This document shows, in pieces, positions 1-7,374 of a stretch of DNA of 64,000 nt. The stretch's first letter is position 1. Each line of letters starts with the position of its first letter. The notes beneath the pieces were generated by a model that ran no database searches, was not told where the DNA came from, and was given only the letters and a program-made list of their open reading frames with translations. Both the position numbers and the translations under genes were made by a program. Origin of the DNA: Microlunatus sagamiharensis (GTDB lineage: Bacteria; Actinomycetota; Actinomycetes; Propionibacteriales; Propionibacteriaceae); the NCBI RefSeq assembly GCF_900105785.1, contig NZ_LT629799.1:496001-560000 (forward strand), given 5' to 3'.

Positions 1-2
1 TG

Positions 3-1166
3 ACGGTCGACCGGCAGGGCCGCGGCGCGACGCTGCAGCGTGCCGGGTCCCCGGTGCTGCTGCAGGCCGAGGGCAGCATCGCCCCCACCGCCGTCGGGGC
101 GGTGCTGAGCGCCACGTCCGACGGGCCGGAGGCCGGCCTCGCGGCCGCGCCGTGCCTGGTCGCCTCGACCTCGGCCTGGCTTCCGGGGATCGCGTCCGGC
201 AGCGACGACCGCACCGAGCTCGTCATCAGCAACCCCGACGACGCCGGGGCCACGGTCGACCTCACCTTCTACGGCCGCAACGGCCGGGTGCCCGTGCCGG
301 GCAGCCCGGGCGTCGACGTGCCCGCGCGCTCCAGCCGCTCGGTGTCGCTCTCGGCCCTGGTGGACGCCGACGGGCCACTCACCGTGGCCGTCTCGGCCAC
401 CGAGGGCCGGGTGGCGGTCGCCGCGCGCCGCATCCGTACGGACGGCGACAAGCCCGCCGGCGCCGACTGGGTCGTCCCGGCCGCGGCTCCCGCCAAGCAG
501 GTCGTCGTGCCGGCCGTGCCCGGCGACGAGGGGGCCCGCGAGCTCGTCGTGACCAACCCGACCGAGCTGCGCACCACCGTCAACGTCTCCGTCCTCGGCC
601 TGCAGGGCCCCTTCGCCCCGGCCGGAGCCGAGACGCTCGACCTCGCCCCGCAGAGCTCGGGGACGGTCCAGCTCGCCGACGGGCTCGCCGGGACGGGCTC
701 GGGCGTCGCGCTCACCAGCGAGCAGCCGGTGACGGCCGCGGTCGTCTCCACGAGCTCGCGCAGCGACGCGCAGCCCGACGTCGCCGTCCAGCCCGCCTCG
801 CCCGCACTCGTCCGCACCGGTGTCGCGGCGGTCGCCACCGCGCGGGACGCCGACTCCGAGCTCGTCCTGTCCAACGCCGCGACCAGCGACGTGAGCGTGC
901 GCTTCTCGGTGCGCAGCCTCGACGGCGTCGAGCTGCGCGGCGGGGACATCCTGCTCGCGGCGCAGGGCAGCGCCACCCGCCGGCTCAGCGCCCCGGGCTC
1001 GTCCTACGTCGTGGTCACGGTGCCCGACGGCTCGTCGGTCACGGGCGGGGTCGACCTCACCGAGCCGGACGGCGACGTCGCGGGTCTGGCGTCCGTCCCG
1101 CTCGTGTCACCGGACACCTCCGGGCCGCCGCCGGTCGTGGAGCAGGACCCGGGCGCCGGTCGCTGA
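3..1166 (+). CDS. DUF5719 family protein, C-terminal part (5' end outside window)
   Basis: The reading frame is open from base 3 with no start signal, so the gene begins upstream of the window; the GTG at 54 is probably internal. The 387 visible residues are rich in Ala, Val, Ser and Thr and contain repeated beta-rich segments with motifs such as ELVISNPDD, ELVVTNPTE and ELVLSNAATS near residues 60, 175 and 280. These look like tandem immunoglobulin-like modules of an exported protein. In Actinobacteria, DUF5719 proteins sit just upstream of the metallopeptidase–DUF3499–manB cluster, as here. The function is unknown; cell-envelope location is inferred from composition. The protein ends about 50 bp before the convergent metallopeptidase-fold gene. 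Confidence 0.75.
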   Translation, partial: TVDRQGRGATLQRAGSPVLLQAEGSIAPTAVGAVLSATSDGPEAGLAAAPCLVASTSAWLPGIASGSDDRTELVISNPDDAGATVDLTFYGRNGRVPVPGSPGVDVPARSSRSVSLSALVDADGPLTVAVSATEGRVAVAARRIRTDGDKPAGADWVVPAAAPAKQVVVPAVPGDEGARELVVTNPTELRTTVNVSVLGLQGPFAPAGAETLDLAPQSSGTVQLADGLAGTGSGVALTSEQPVTAAVVSTSSRSDAQPDVAVQPASPALVRTGVAAVATARDADSELVLSNAATSDVSVRFSVRSLDGVELRGGDILLAAQGSATRRLSAPGSSYVVVTVPDGSSVTGGVDLTEPDGDVAGLASVPLVSPDTSGPPPVVEQDPGAGR

Positions 1167-1219
1167 CCCGCCGGCCTGGACGCGCGCGCCGCGCGTGCGG
1201 AGCGCGTACGGGGGAGGGT

Positions 1220-1660
1220 TCAGTCCTCCTCGTCCCCGAGGCCGTCGGGGTCGATCTCGTCCACGCTGCGCCCGGTGAGGGCGCTCAGCTGCTCGACCAC
1301 GGTGCGGTAGACGAGGATCCGCAGCCCGCGACGACTCGCGGCGCGGTGCTCGAGCGGGCGGCGGTAGAGCACGACCTGGGCCCCGCGCGTCGGCGTCGCC
1401 TCGATCGCCGAGGCGAGGGGGACGCGGCCGTGCGCCCAGGACGGGTCGAAGGCGGGCACGTCCTCCACGCCCACGCTGGTGCCCGCGAGGGCCTCCGGGC
1501 ACTGCCGGGCGACCCGCTCCACGGCCGCGCCGACGGCGTCGTCGAAGAAGGCGACCCGGGTCGCGGGCCGCGGCGGGAGGGCGGTGCGGACGCCCAGCGC
1601 GTTGGGCAGGGCGAGCGGGCCGCGCAGACCGCGCCCGTGGCGCTCGCGGCGGATCGACAT
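1220..1660 (-). CDS. Metallopeptidase family (zincin-like, DUF1025) protein with degenerate active site
   Basis: A 146-residue protein of the small zincin-like 'metallopeptidase family' that sits beside DUF3499 and manB in many Actinobacteria. Members with an intact site carry HExxH in the C-terminal third; here the equivalent segment reads TVVEQLSALTG, so the Glu is kept but both His ligands are absent. Zinc proteolysis is therefore unlikely, and a structural or regulatory role is more plausible (inference). The start is set at the ATG at 1660 because a TACAGT hexamer (1673-1668, minus strand) lies 7 nt before it; the GTG at 1669 would overlap that hexamer. It is convergent with the DUF5719 gene. 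Confidence 0.7.
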   Translation of the reverse strand: MSIRRERHGRGLRGPLALPNALGVRTALPPRPATRVAFFDDAVGAAVERVARQCPEALAGTSVGVEDVPAFDPSWAHGRVPLASAIEATPTRGAQVVLYRRPLEHRAASRRGLRILVYRTVVEQLSALTGRSVDEIDPDGLGDEED

Positions 1661-1667
1661 GCCCGCC

Positions 1668-1673
1668 ACTGTA
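1668..1673 (-). promoter_or_regulatory. -10 hexamer TACAGT, leaderless promoter of metallopeptidase-family gene
   Basis: TACAGT ends 7 nt before the ATG at 1660, which would place the transcription start at or next to the start codon. Confidence 0.55.
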
Positions 1674-1709
1674 GGGGCGCGGCGTGCGGGACGGACCCGC
1701 CGTTCGCGG

Positions 1710-1715
1710 TAGCGT
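1710..1715 (+). promoter_or_regulatory. -10 hexamer TAGCGT, leaderless promoter of DUF3499 gene
   Basis: TAGCGT ends 6 nt before the GTG at 1722. It is back-to-back with the minus-strand hexamer at 1668-1673, giving a compact divergent promoter. Confidence 0.5.
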
Positions 1716-1721
1716 CGCGGG

Positions 1722-2093
1722 GTGGTGGGGATGCGTCGGTGCTCGCGAGCGGGGTGCCCGTCGCGGGCGGTGGCGACCCTGACGTACGTCTACTCCGACT
1801 CGACCGCGGTCCTCGGACCGCTGGCGACGCGGGCCGAGCCGCACGGCTACGACCTCTGCGAGCAGCACGCGCACTCGCTGTCGGTTCCGCGCGGCTGGGA
1901 GGTCATCCGGCTGGCGAACGACGACGCCGCAGCCCACAGCGAGGACGACCTGCTCGCCCTCGCCGACGCCGTGCGCGAGGTGGGGCTGTCCTACGACGCG
2001 CCGCCGGCCGTCGAGGCCCAGCCGAGCCGACCGAACATCGTCGAGCTGCGTCGCCGCGGCCACCTCACGGTCCTCGCCGACCCCGACGCCTGA
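1722..2093 (+). CDS. DUF3499 family protein
   Basis: A 123-residue actinobacterial protein with a Cys-rich N-terminal half: RRCSRAGC (Cys about 7 and 12) and later YDLCEQHAHSL (Cys46, His49), a likely zinc-binding knuckle. The Glu/Asp-rich C-terminus is probably flexible. DUF3499 has no established function, but its position between the metallopeptidase-family gene and manB is conserved in Actinobacteria. The GTG start is supported by a TAGCGT hexamer 6 nt upstream and lies in a compact divergent promoter with the metallopeptidase gene. manB follows after about 75 bp with its own promoter. Confidence 0.8.
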   Translation: MVGMRRCSRAGCPSRAVATLTYVYSDSTAVLGPLATRAEPHGYDLCEQHAHSLSVPRGWEVIRLANDDAAAHSEDDLLALADAVREVGLSYDAPPAVEAQPSRPNIVELRRRGHLTVLADPDA

Positions 2094-2156
2094 GCCGCCG
2101 GCGCGGCCGCGCGTCCTACCGTCCCCGTCGCGGAGCCGGAGGGGCCGTCGCGACCC

Positions 2157-2162
2157 TAGGAT
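2157..2162 (+). promoter_or_regulatory. -10 hexamer TAGGAT, leaderless promoter of manB
   Basis: TAGGAT ends 7 nt before the GTG at 2170. Confidence 0.6.
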
Positions 2163-2169
2163 TCTCGGC

Positions 2170-3531
2170 GTGCTGAAGCCCGTCATCTTCAAGGCCAACG
2201 ACATCCGCGGTATCACCGAGGGTGACGCGCCCGAGTGGGACGAGGCCGGCGCGTACGCCCTCGGCGGCGCCCTGGTCGAGGTGTTCGGCCTCGTCGGGCG
2301 CTCCCTGGTGCTCGGCCGCGACATGCGGCTCTCCGGCCCGCGGATGTCCGCCGCCTTCGTCGAGGCGGTCCTCGACGCCGGGACCGACGTCGTCGACGTG
2401 GGCCTGGCGAGCACCGACGAGCTGTGGTTCGCCTCGGGCCTGCTCGGCCTGCCGGGCGCGATGTTCACCGCCAGCCACAACCCCGGCGCGTACAACGGCA
2501 TCAAGTTCTGCCACCCGGGCGCCCGGCCCATCGACCCCGCCGAGCTGGTGGCGATCGCCCGGCGCGCCTCGGCCGGCCCGGTGCCGCTCGCCCCGCTGCG
2601 CGGCTCGCGCTCCGAGAGTGACGTGCTGGGCGCGTACGCCGACCACCTCCACTCGCTGGTCGACCTGACCGGCATCCGGCCGCTGCGCGTCGTCGCCGAC
2701 GCCGGCAACGGGATGGCCGGCCACACGCTGCCCGCCGTCTTCCCCGGTGGCGAGGGCGTGCCGCCGGTCGAGGTCATCGGGCTGTTCACCGACCCGGACG
2801 GCAGCTTCCCCAACCACCCGGCCAACCCGCTGATCCCGGAGAACCTCCTCGACGCGCAGGCGGCGGTGCGCGAGCGCGAGGCCGACCTCGCGCTGGTCTT
2901 CGACGGCGACGCCGACCGCTGCTTCATCATCGACGAGCGCGGCGAGGTGGTGAGCCCCTCGACCGTGACCGCCCTCATCGCCGCGCAGGAGCTCGACCGG
3001 CACCCGGGCTCGGCCGTGGTCATCAACAAGATCACCTCGCGCTCCGTGGCCGAGGTCGTGGCCGAGCACGGCGGCGAGACCGTCGTCACCAAGGTGGGCC
3101 ACACGTTCGTCAAGGCGGCCATGGCCGAGCACGACGCGGTCTTCGGCGGCGAGCACTCCGCGCACTACTACTTCCGCGAGTTCTGGGGCGCCGACACCGG
3201 CATGCTCGCCGCGCTGCACGTGCTGGCGCTGGTCGGGCGCAGCCAGGCGCCGCTGTCGGAGCTGGCCGCGGGCTTCAGCCGCTACGCCGCCTCGGGCGAG
3301 ATCAATTCCGAGGTCGAGGACCAGGCCGGCGCGATCGACGCGGTGGCCGCGGCGTTCGAGGGCCGCGGCGAGGCGGACCGGGTCGACGGCCTCACCGTGA
3401 GCGGGCCGGACTGGTGGGTCAACGTCCGTCCCTCGAACACCGAGCCGCTGCTCCGGCTCAACGTCGAGGCGCGCACCGAGGACGCCATGGCCGAGCTGCG
3501 CGACCGGGCGCTCACCGCGATCCGGGGCTAG
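2170..3531 (+). CDS. manB: Phosphomannomutase/phosphoglucomutase
   Basis: A 453-residue alpha-D-phosphohexomutase that interconverts hexose 6- and 1-phosphates, feeding GDP-mannose and related precursors for cell-wall polysaccharide and glycolipid synthesis. The signature elements are in order: phosphoserine loop TASHNP (Ser102 the phosphorylated residue), metal-binding DGDADR at about 245-250, sugar-recognition segment GGEHSAHYYF, and the C-terminal phosphate-binding loop RPSNTEP near 420. The length is normal. The GTG start follows a TAGGAT hexamer by 7 nt, so the mRNA is probably leaderless. The order DUF3499–manB–Trm112–SIS-domain gene matches the actinobacterial manB locus, although no manA follows here. 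Confidence 0.93.
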   Translation: MLKPVIFKANDIRGITEGDAPEWDEAGAYALGGALVEVFGLVGRSLVLGRDMRLSGPRMSAAFVEAVLDAGTDVVDVGLASTDELWFASGLLGLPGAMFTASHNPGAYNGIKFCHPGARPIDPAELVAIARRASAGPVPLAPLRGSRSESDVLGAYADHLHSLVDLTGIRPLRVVADAGNGMAGHTLPAVFPGGEGVPPVEVIGLFTDPDGSFPNHPANPLIPENLLDAQAAVREREADLALVFDGDADRCFIIDERGEVVSPSTVTALIAAQELDRHPGSAVVINKITSRSVAEVVAEHGGETVVTKVGHTFVKAAMAEHDAVFGGEHSAHYYFREFWGADTGMLAALHVLALVGRSQAPLSELAAGFSRYAASGEINSEVEDQAGAIDAVAAAFEGRGEADRVDGLTVSGPDWWVNVRPSNTEPLLRLNVEARTEDAMAELRDRALTAIRG

Positions 3532-3538
3532 GTCGGGA

Positions 3539-3544
3539 TACGTT
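3539..3544 (+). promoter_or_regulatory. -10 hexamer TACGTT, leaderless promoter of gene at 3551
   Basis: TACGTT ends 6 nt before the GTG at 3551, immediately after the manB stop. Confidence 0.45.
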
Positions 3545-3550
3545 CCGGCC

Positions 3551-4042
3551 GTGCCGAGCCCCCTCGTCGTCCTGCTCCGCAACCACCAGGCCGGCGGGCG
3601 CGCCGCCCTCGACCTGTTCGACCGGGCCATCGCCGGCCAGCGGGCCCGGCCGTACGCCGACGGCCTGCGCGCGCTGCGCGACGAGTGCCGCGAGGACCTG
3701 GACTTCAACGAGTCGGTGATGCGCCGCCTCCGCGTGCAGGCCTCGCCGGTGCAGGTGCTCGGCACCCGTCTGACCGAGAGGGTCGGCCGGCTCAAGCCGA
3801 ACGGCCGGGTCGTCGGGCGCAGCCCGATCAGCGACGTCGTCGAGCTCGAGGGCCTGATCGCCGCGGTCCACGTCAAGGTCGCGGGCTGGCAGGCCGCGCA
3901 GGCGGGGGAGTTCCTCACCGCTCAGGAGTCCGCGCGGCTCGAGGAGCTGGAGGCCCGCGCGCACACCCAGGCCGAGCGGCTGACGGCGATGCACGCCGAG
4001 GTCGCGGCCGACGTGCTCAGGGGTGCGGGCGCGCGCGGTTAG
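3551..4042 (+). CDS. Conserved-looking hypothetical helical protein
   Basis: A 163-residue soluble protein of unrecognised family. The sequence is amphipathic and almost wholly helical in character, with many Arg, Glu and Ala residues and a long C-terminal helix (LEELEARAHTQAERLTAMH) suggesting a helical bundle. There is no signal peptide, Cys pair or recognisable catalytic motif. The GTG start 19 nt after the manB stop is supported by a TACGTT hexamer 6 nt upstream. Its position between manB and the Trm112 gene suggests co-expression with both, but nothing in the sequence indicates the role. Confidence 0.6.
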   Translation: MPSPLVVLLRNHQAGGRAALDLFDRAIAGQRARPYADGLRALRDECREDLDFNESVMRRLRVQASPVQVLGTRLTERVGRLKPNGRVVGRSPISDVVELEGLIAAVHVKVAGWQAAQAGEFLTAQESARLEELEARAHTQAERLTAMHAEVAADVLRGAGARG

Positions 4043-4114
4043 ACTCGCCCGCGGTCCGACGGGCCGAGCGTGCTGCTGTCACCGAGCGTGACCGAGTCGA
4101 ACGAGGAGGCACCC

Positions 4115-4321
4115 GTGGCGGTCGACCTGGCCCCGGAGCTGCTGGAGATCCTGGCCTGCCCCAACTGCCACGGCCCGCTGGCCGTCGACCACGAGCGCGA
4201 CGAGCTGGTCTGCCAGACGCCCGACTGCGGGCTGGCGTACCCCGTGCGTGACGGCATCCCCGTGCTCCTGGTCGACGAGGCGCGTCGCCCCGGCGCGGGC
4301 CCGGTCGGCACGGACGCCTGA
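4115..4321 (+). CDS. Trm112 family zinc-ribbon protein
   Basis: A 68-residue Trm112-like protein. The four zinc ligands are visible as CPNC (Cys15 and Cys18) and CQTPDC (Cys33 and Cys38), followed by the typical [11 protein letters not shown] strand. Trm112 proteins act as small zinc-binding partners or activators of methyltransferases; the partner here is unknown. The GTG at 4115 is chosen because GAGGAGG (4103-4109) stands 5 nt before it and the Trm112 core starts a few residues later. A TAGACT hexamer at 4040-4045 could give a roughly 60-nt leader. The SIS-domain gene follows. Confidence 0.88.
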   Translation: MAVDLAPELLEILACPNCHGPLAVDHERDELVCQTPDCGLAYPVRDGIPVLLVDEARRPGAGPVGTDA

Positions 4322-4358
4322 CCGGCCCCGCGACGCCGACCGGCCGGACGACACCGAG

Positions 4359-5387
4359 ATGACCGTCTTCGACGACAGCGCCCTCGACGACGCCGAGGCC
4401 CTGGCCGGGGCCGACGCGATCGTGCGCCGGCTGGCCGAGGCGGGTTCGCGCGTACGACGTGAGACCGCCGACGCCGACGAGCCGATCGACCGGCTGCGCG
4501 GGCTCCCGCGGCCCCGCGCGCTGGTCGCGGCCGGCACGGAGGCGCGCTTCCTCCGCGCGATCCTCGAGCCGGTGTGCCCGGTGCCGCTGGTCGCCTGGCC
4601 CCACCACGGCCTGCCCGGCTGGGTCGGGGCCCTCGACCTCGTGGTCGTCATGGCCAGCGACGTGGCGCCGCCCAGCGTGGTCGCGACCGTGCACGAGGCG
4701 GTGCGCCGCGGCGCGATGCTGCTGATCGCCTGCCCCGCGTCCTCGCTCGTGGCCGAGCACGCGGCGGGCTCGTCGACGATCCTGCTGCCCACCGCGACCG
4801 CCGACCCCTTCGCCGCGGCCGTCGTCGCGCTCGCGGCGCTGCACCGGATGGACCTCGGACCGGCCGTCGACCCCGAGGCCGTCGCCGCGACGATGGACGA
4901 CGTCGCCCGCGACTGCTCGCCCTTCGCCGACGTCACCGAGAACCCGGCCAAGGACCTGGCGCTCTGCCTGGCCGACACCCAGCCGCTGGTCTGGGGCGGT
5001 TCGACGCTCGCCGCGCGCGCCAGCCGCCGGGTCGCCGAGGCCCTCCGTGCGGCCAGCGGCCGGGCGGCCCTCGCGGCCGACGCGGACGCGCTGCTACCCA
5101 TCGTCGAGGCCACGACGGCGCGCGACCCCTTCGCCGACCCGTTCACCGACGAGCAGTCCGCCGACCGGCGGCCGTGCCTGGTGCTGCTCGACGACGGCAA
5201 CTCGGCCCCGCTCGTCCGCGCCGACCACGGCCGCCTCGTCGCCGCCGCCGAGCGGGCCGACGTCCGCTCGAGCGTCGTCCAGCACGACCGCGGTTCCGAG
5301 GTCGAGCGGTACGCGGCGCTGCTGCAGACGGGCATGTTCGCCGCGGTCTACCTCTCCGTCGGCCTCGGGCGCACGTCCGAGGTCTGA
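4359..5387 (+). CDS. SIS-domain protein (phosphoglucose/phosphomannose isomerase-like)
   Basis: A 342-residue protein resembling the actinobacterial SIS-domain proteins encoded beside manB, related to the C-terminal domain of bifunctional phosphoglucose/phosphomannose isomerases. Two alpha/beta sugar-isomerase-like halves are apparent: a nucleotide-like LDLVVVMASDV segment in the first and LVWGGSTLAARASRR in the second. Whether it is catalytic is uncertain, since the classical isomerase Glu/His pair cannot be assigned by eye. The ATG at 4359 is preferred over an upstream GTG at 4248, whose product would run through the Trm112 gene in another frame. It ends only 8 bp from the convergent reductase gene. 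No manA follows. Confidence 0.7.
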   Translation: MTVFDDSALDDAEALAGADAIVRRLAEAGSRVRRETADADEPIDRLRGLPRPRALVAAGTEARFLRAILEPVCPVPLVAWPHHGLPGWVGALDLVVVMASDVAPPSVVATVHEAVRRGAMLLIACPASSLVAEHAAGSSTILLPTATADPFAAAVVALAALHRMDLGPAVDPEAVAATMDDVARDCSPFADVTENPAKDLALCLADTQPLVWGGSTLAARASRRVAEALRAASGRAALAADADALLPIVEATTARDPFADPFTDEQSADRRPCLVLLDDGNSAPLVRADHGRLVAAAERADVRSSVVQHDRGSEVERYAALLQTGMFAAVYLSVGLGRTSEV

Positions 5388-5395
5388 GATCGGCC

Positions 5396-6487
5396 TCAGG
5401 GCGTCGAGCCGTCGGCGTCCACGTACGCCCCGCCCACGCTGGTCGCCAGCTCCGTGCCGAACAGGGCCACGGGGGTGAAGGCACCCGGTCGGCCCCCGCC
5501 GCTGGCGAGGCGACGGCACACCTCGGCCGCGAACGCGGTGGTCGCGACCTGGGCGTCGGGCAGGCGGAGCCAGCCCTCGCTCGTCGTGCCGTCGTCCCAA
5601 GTCACGGCCGCGTGCCCCCAGGAGTGGGCCCGCGGCGCCGGCCGGACGGGCAGCCGGACGGTCGCCAGCCGCCGGGCCGCGAGGCGGCGCAGGGGAGCGA
5701 CGGTGAGCAGTCCGGCACCGAGCCGGAGGGCCGTACGGGCGCGGCCGGAGGGCGCCTCGCTGGACGCGCAGTCGACGGACGCCGCGCCGCTGGCCCGCTG
5801 CGCGGCGACGAGCTCTCCGAGCGGCATCAGCCCGGCGCGTACGCGGTCCCCGTCGGGCGTGACGAGCTCACGGACCTCGCCGCCGATGGAGGCGGGAGCG
5901 AGCCGGCCGTCGCGGACCCGGCGTCCGGCGAACCGCCCGCCGCCCGGCACGCCCGGCAGGCCCTCGACCAGGGTGCCGGCGAGCGCGTCGCCCACCGGCC
6001 CGCCGTCGGAGGCCAGCGACGGCAGCATCGTGGTCCGCACCAACACGGCCCGGCGGGTGCCGTCGCAGAGCCGGCTCACGACGCTCTCGGTCGCGGCCAC
6101 CCCGAACCCCGCGCCGGTCACGAGGGTGCACCCCGCGCGCTCGGCCTCCGCCTGCCGCGCGAGCACCGCGGGCACCGCGGCCAGGTCGTTGGCGATGTCG
6201 ACGTAGTGGCTGCCCGTGGCCAGGCAGGCGTCGACGAGGGGTGGGCCGCTCCGGGTGAAGGGGCCGACGGTGTTGAGCACGACGGACGGTGCCTCGGCCC
6301 GGACCGCTGCGGCCATCGCCTCCACGCCGTCCAGGGCCAGCGTCCGCCACCCCGCCGCGCCGGCCACCACGCGAAGGCGCTCCTCGTCGCGCCCGACCAG
6401 GACCGGTTCGACCCCGCTCCCCGCCAGGGCGGCCGCGACGCCCCGACCCGTCCGTCCTGTCCCTCCCAGGACCCAGACCTCCGCCAT
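5396..6487 (-). CDS. Saccharopine dehydrogenase-like NAD(P)-binding protein
   Basis: A 363-residue oxidoreductase of the saccharopine dehydrogenase/trans-acting enoyl reductase type. The N-terminus is a Rossmann fold with the dinucleotide loop GGTGRTGRG at residues 8-16, followed by the family-typical VVLNTVGPFTRSGPPLVDAC stretch near 90-110. The substrate is unknown; relatives include reductases acting on lipids or polyketide-derived chains. The ATG at 6487 has a GAGGAG ribosome-binding site 5 nt upstream. It is divergent from a TetR gene, and two operator-like dyads lie between them, so TetR-controlled detoxification or catabolism is a reasonable inference. Confidence 0.78.
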   Translation of the reverse strand: MAEVWVLGGTGRTGRGVAAALAGSGVEPVLVGRDEERLRVVAGAAGWRTLALDGVEAMAAAVRAEAPSVVLNTVGPFTRSGPPLVDACLATGSHYVDIANDLAAVPAVLARQAEAERAGCTLVTGAGFGVAATESVVSRLCDGTRRAVLVRTTMLPSLASDGGPVGDALAGTLVEGLPGVPGGGRFAGRRVRDGRLAPASIGGEVRELVTPDGDRVRAGLMPLGELVAAQRASGAASVDCASSEAPSGRARTALRLGAGLLTVAPLRRLAARRLATVRLPVRPAPRAHSWGHAAVTWDDGTTSEGWLRLPDAQVATTAFAAEVCRRLASGGGRPGAFTPVALFGTELATSVGGAYVDADGSTP

Positions 6488-6518
6488 GACTGCTCCTCGT
6501 CCGTGATGATCGTGGTGA

Positions 6519-6562
6519 TGACACGTCGTGTCGTCGTTCGGTTAGTATGGCACGGAGTGTCA
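6519..6562. promoter_or_regulatory. Paired TetR-type operators in divergent promoter
   Basis: Two inverted repeats of the form TGACAC-N3-GTGTCA: TGACACGTCGTGTCG at 6519-6533 (core GACACGtCGTGTC is perfect) and TGGCACGGAGTGTCA at 6548-6562, with centres 29 bp apart. A possible tetR promoter, -35-like TGACAC and -10-like TAGTAT (6543-6548) separated by 18 bp, lies within the pair. The arrangement suits repression of both divergent genes by the adjacent TetR protein. Confidence 0.65.
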
Positions 6563-6578
6563 TCGCTAGGGTGAGCAC

Positions 6579-7157
6579 GTGGGGAGGTGGGAGCCGGACG
6601 CGCGTGGCCGGCTCGAGCGGTCCGCGATGGAGCTGTTCGAGGAGCAGGGGTTCGCGGCCACGACGGTCCCGCAGATCACTGCCCGGGCGGGGCTCACGAC
6701 GCGGACGTTCTTCCGCCACTTCGCCGACAAGCGCGAGGTGCTCTACGCCGGCGACGAGATCACCGCCTTCGCCCGGCGGCTCCTGGTCGAGGCGCCCCAC
6801 GACCTCGATCCCGTCCGGCTCGTCGAGCAGGGGCTCCAGCAGGTCGCGGCCGAACGCTTCGACGGCCGCCGCGACGAGGTCCGGCGGCGTCGCGCGCTCG
6901 TCCGGACCGAGGCGTCGCTGCGCGAGCGCGACGCCCAGAAGCGCGACGACCTCGCTGCCGTCGTGCGACCGGCGCTGGAGGAGCGCGGTGCGGACCCGCT
7001 GACCGCCGCCCTCCTCGCCGAGCTGACCGTGTCCGTGCTCCACGTCGCGATCGACGCGTGGCTCGACGTCGACGACGGACGCACGTTCGGCGAGGTCGTG
7101 GGGTCGTGCTTCGAGCGGCTCAGGACCGTGCTGCCGGCCGCGCCACCCCCCGCCTGA
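6579..7157 (+). CDS. TetR/AcrR family transcriptional regulator
   Basis: A 192-residue TetR-type repressor. The N-terminal helix-turn-helix is canonical: AMELFEEQGFAATTVPQITARAGLTTRTFFRHFADKRE spans the usual residues 16-53. The C-terminal ligand domain is specific to the subfamily and its ligand cannot be read from sequence. The GTG at 6579 is taken as the start, with an AGGGTGAG segment just upstream as a weak ribosome-binding site. It is divergent from the saccharopine dehydrogenase-like gene, with two matching dyads in the spacer, so it most likely regulates that gene and itself. A strong palindrome lies about 65 nt beyond its stop. Confidence 0.9.
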   Translation: MGRWEPDARGRLERSAMELFEEQGFAATTVPQITARAGLTTRTFFRHFADKREVLYAGDEITAFARRLLVEAPHDLDPVRLVEQGLQQVAAERFDGRRDEVRRRRALVRTEASLRERDAQKRDDLAAVVRPALEERGADPLTAALLAELTVSVLHVAIDAWLDVDDGRTFGEVVGSCFERLRTVLPAAPPPA

Positions 7158-7220
7158 CCGTCGGGCGGCGCCCGAGCGGCGACTCTTACCGAGCGACGTA
7201 CGCCACCGCGCGTACCTTCT

Positions 7221-7253
7221 GCGATCGCGCGCACCCTGCAGGGTGCGCATCGC
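7221..7253. promoter_or_regulatory. 20-bp perfect palindrome with flanking arms between tetR and CDF gene
   Basis: GCGCACCCTGCAGGGTGCGC at 7229-7248 is a perfect 20-bp palindrome. It is extended by GCGAT (7221-7225) and ATCGC (7249-7253), which also pair with a 3-nt bulge. A third half-site CAGGGTGCGC follows at 7258-7267. It could be the terminator of tetR (8-bp stem, TGCA loop, but no T-run) or an operator for the cation exporter about 120 bp downstream. The extra half-site favours protein binding. Confidence 0.5.
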
Positions 7254-7361
7254 GGAGCAGGGTGCGCCTCGTGGACGGGAGACAGAGCTGTACCTGGCGG
7301 AGGTACGGGTCAGGGCTGACCGGGCGGGCGCGACGGTGCGCCGCCCGGCCCGTCCTTCTGA

Positions 7362-7367
7362 CAGGAT
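7362..7367 (+). promoter_or_regulatory. -10-like hexamer CAGGAT before CDF transporter
   Basis: CAGGAT ends 7 nt before the GTG at 7375. The same hexamer and spacing recur before three other genes in the window. Confidence 0.45.
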
Positions 7368-7374
7368 CGGCGCC

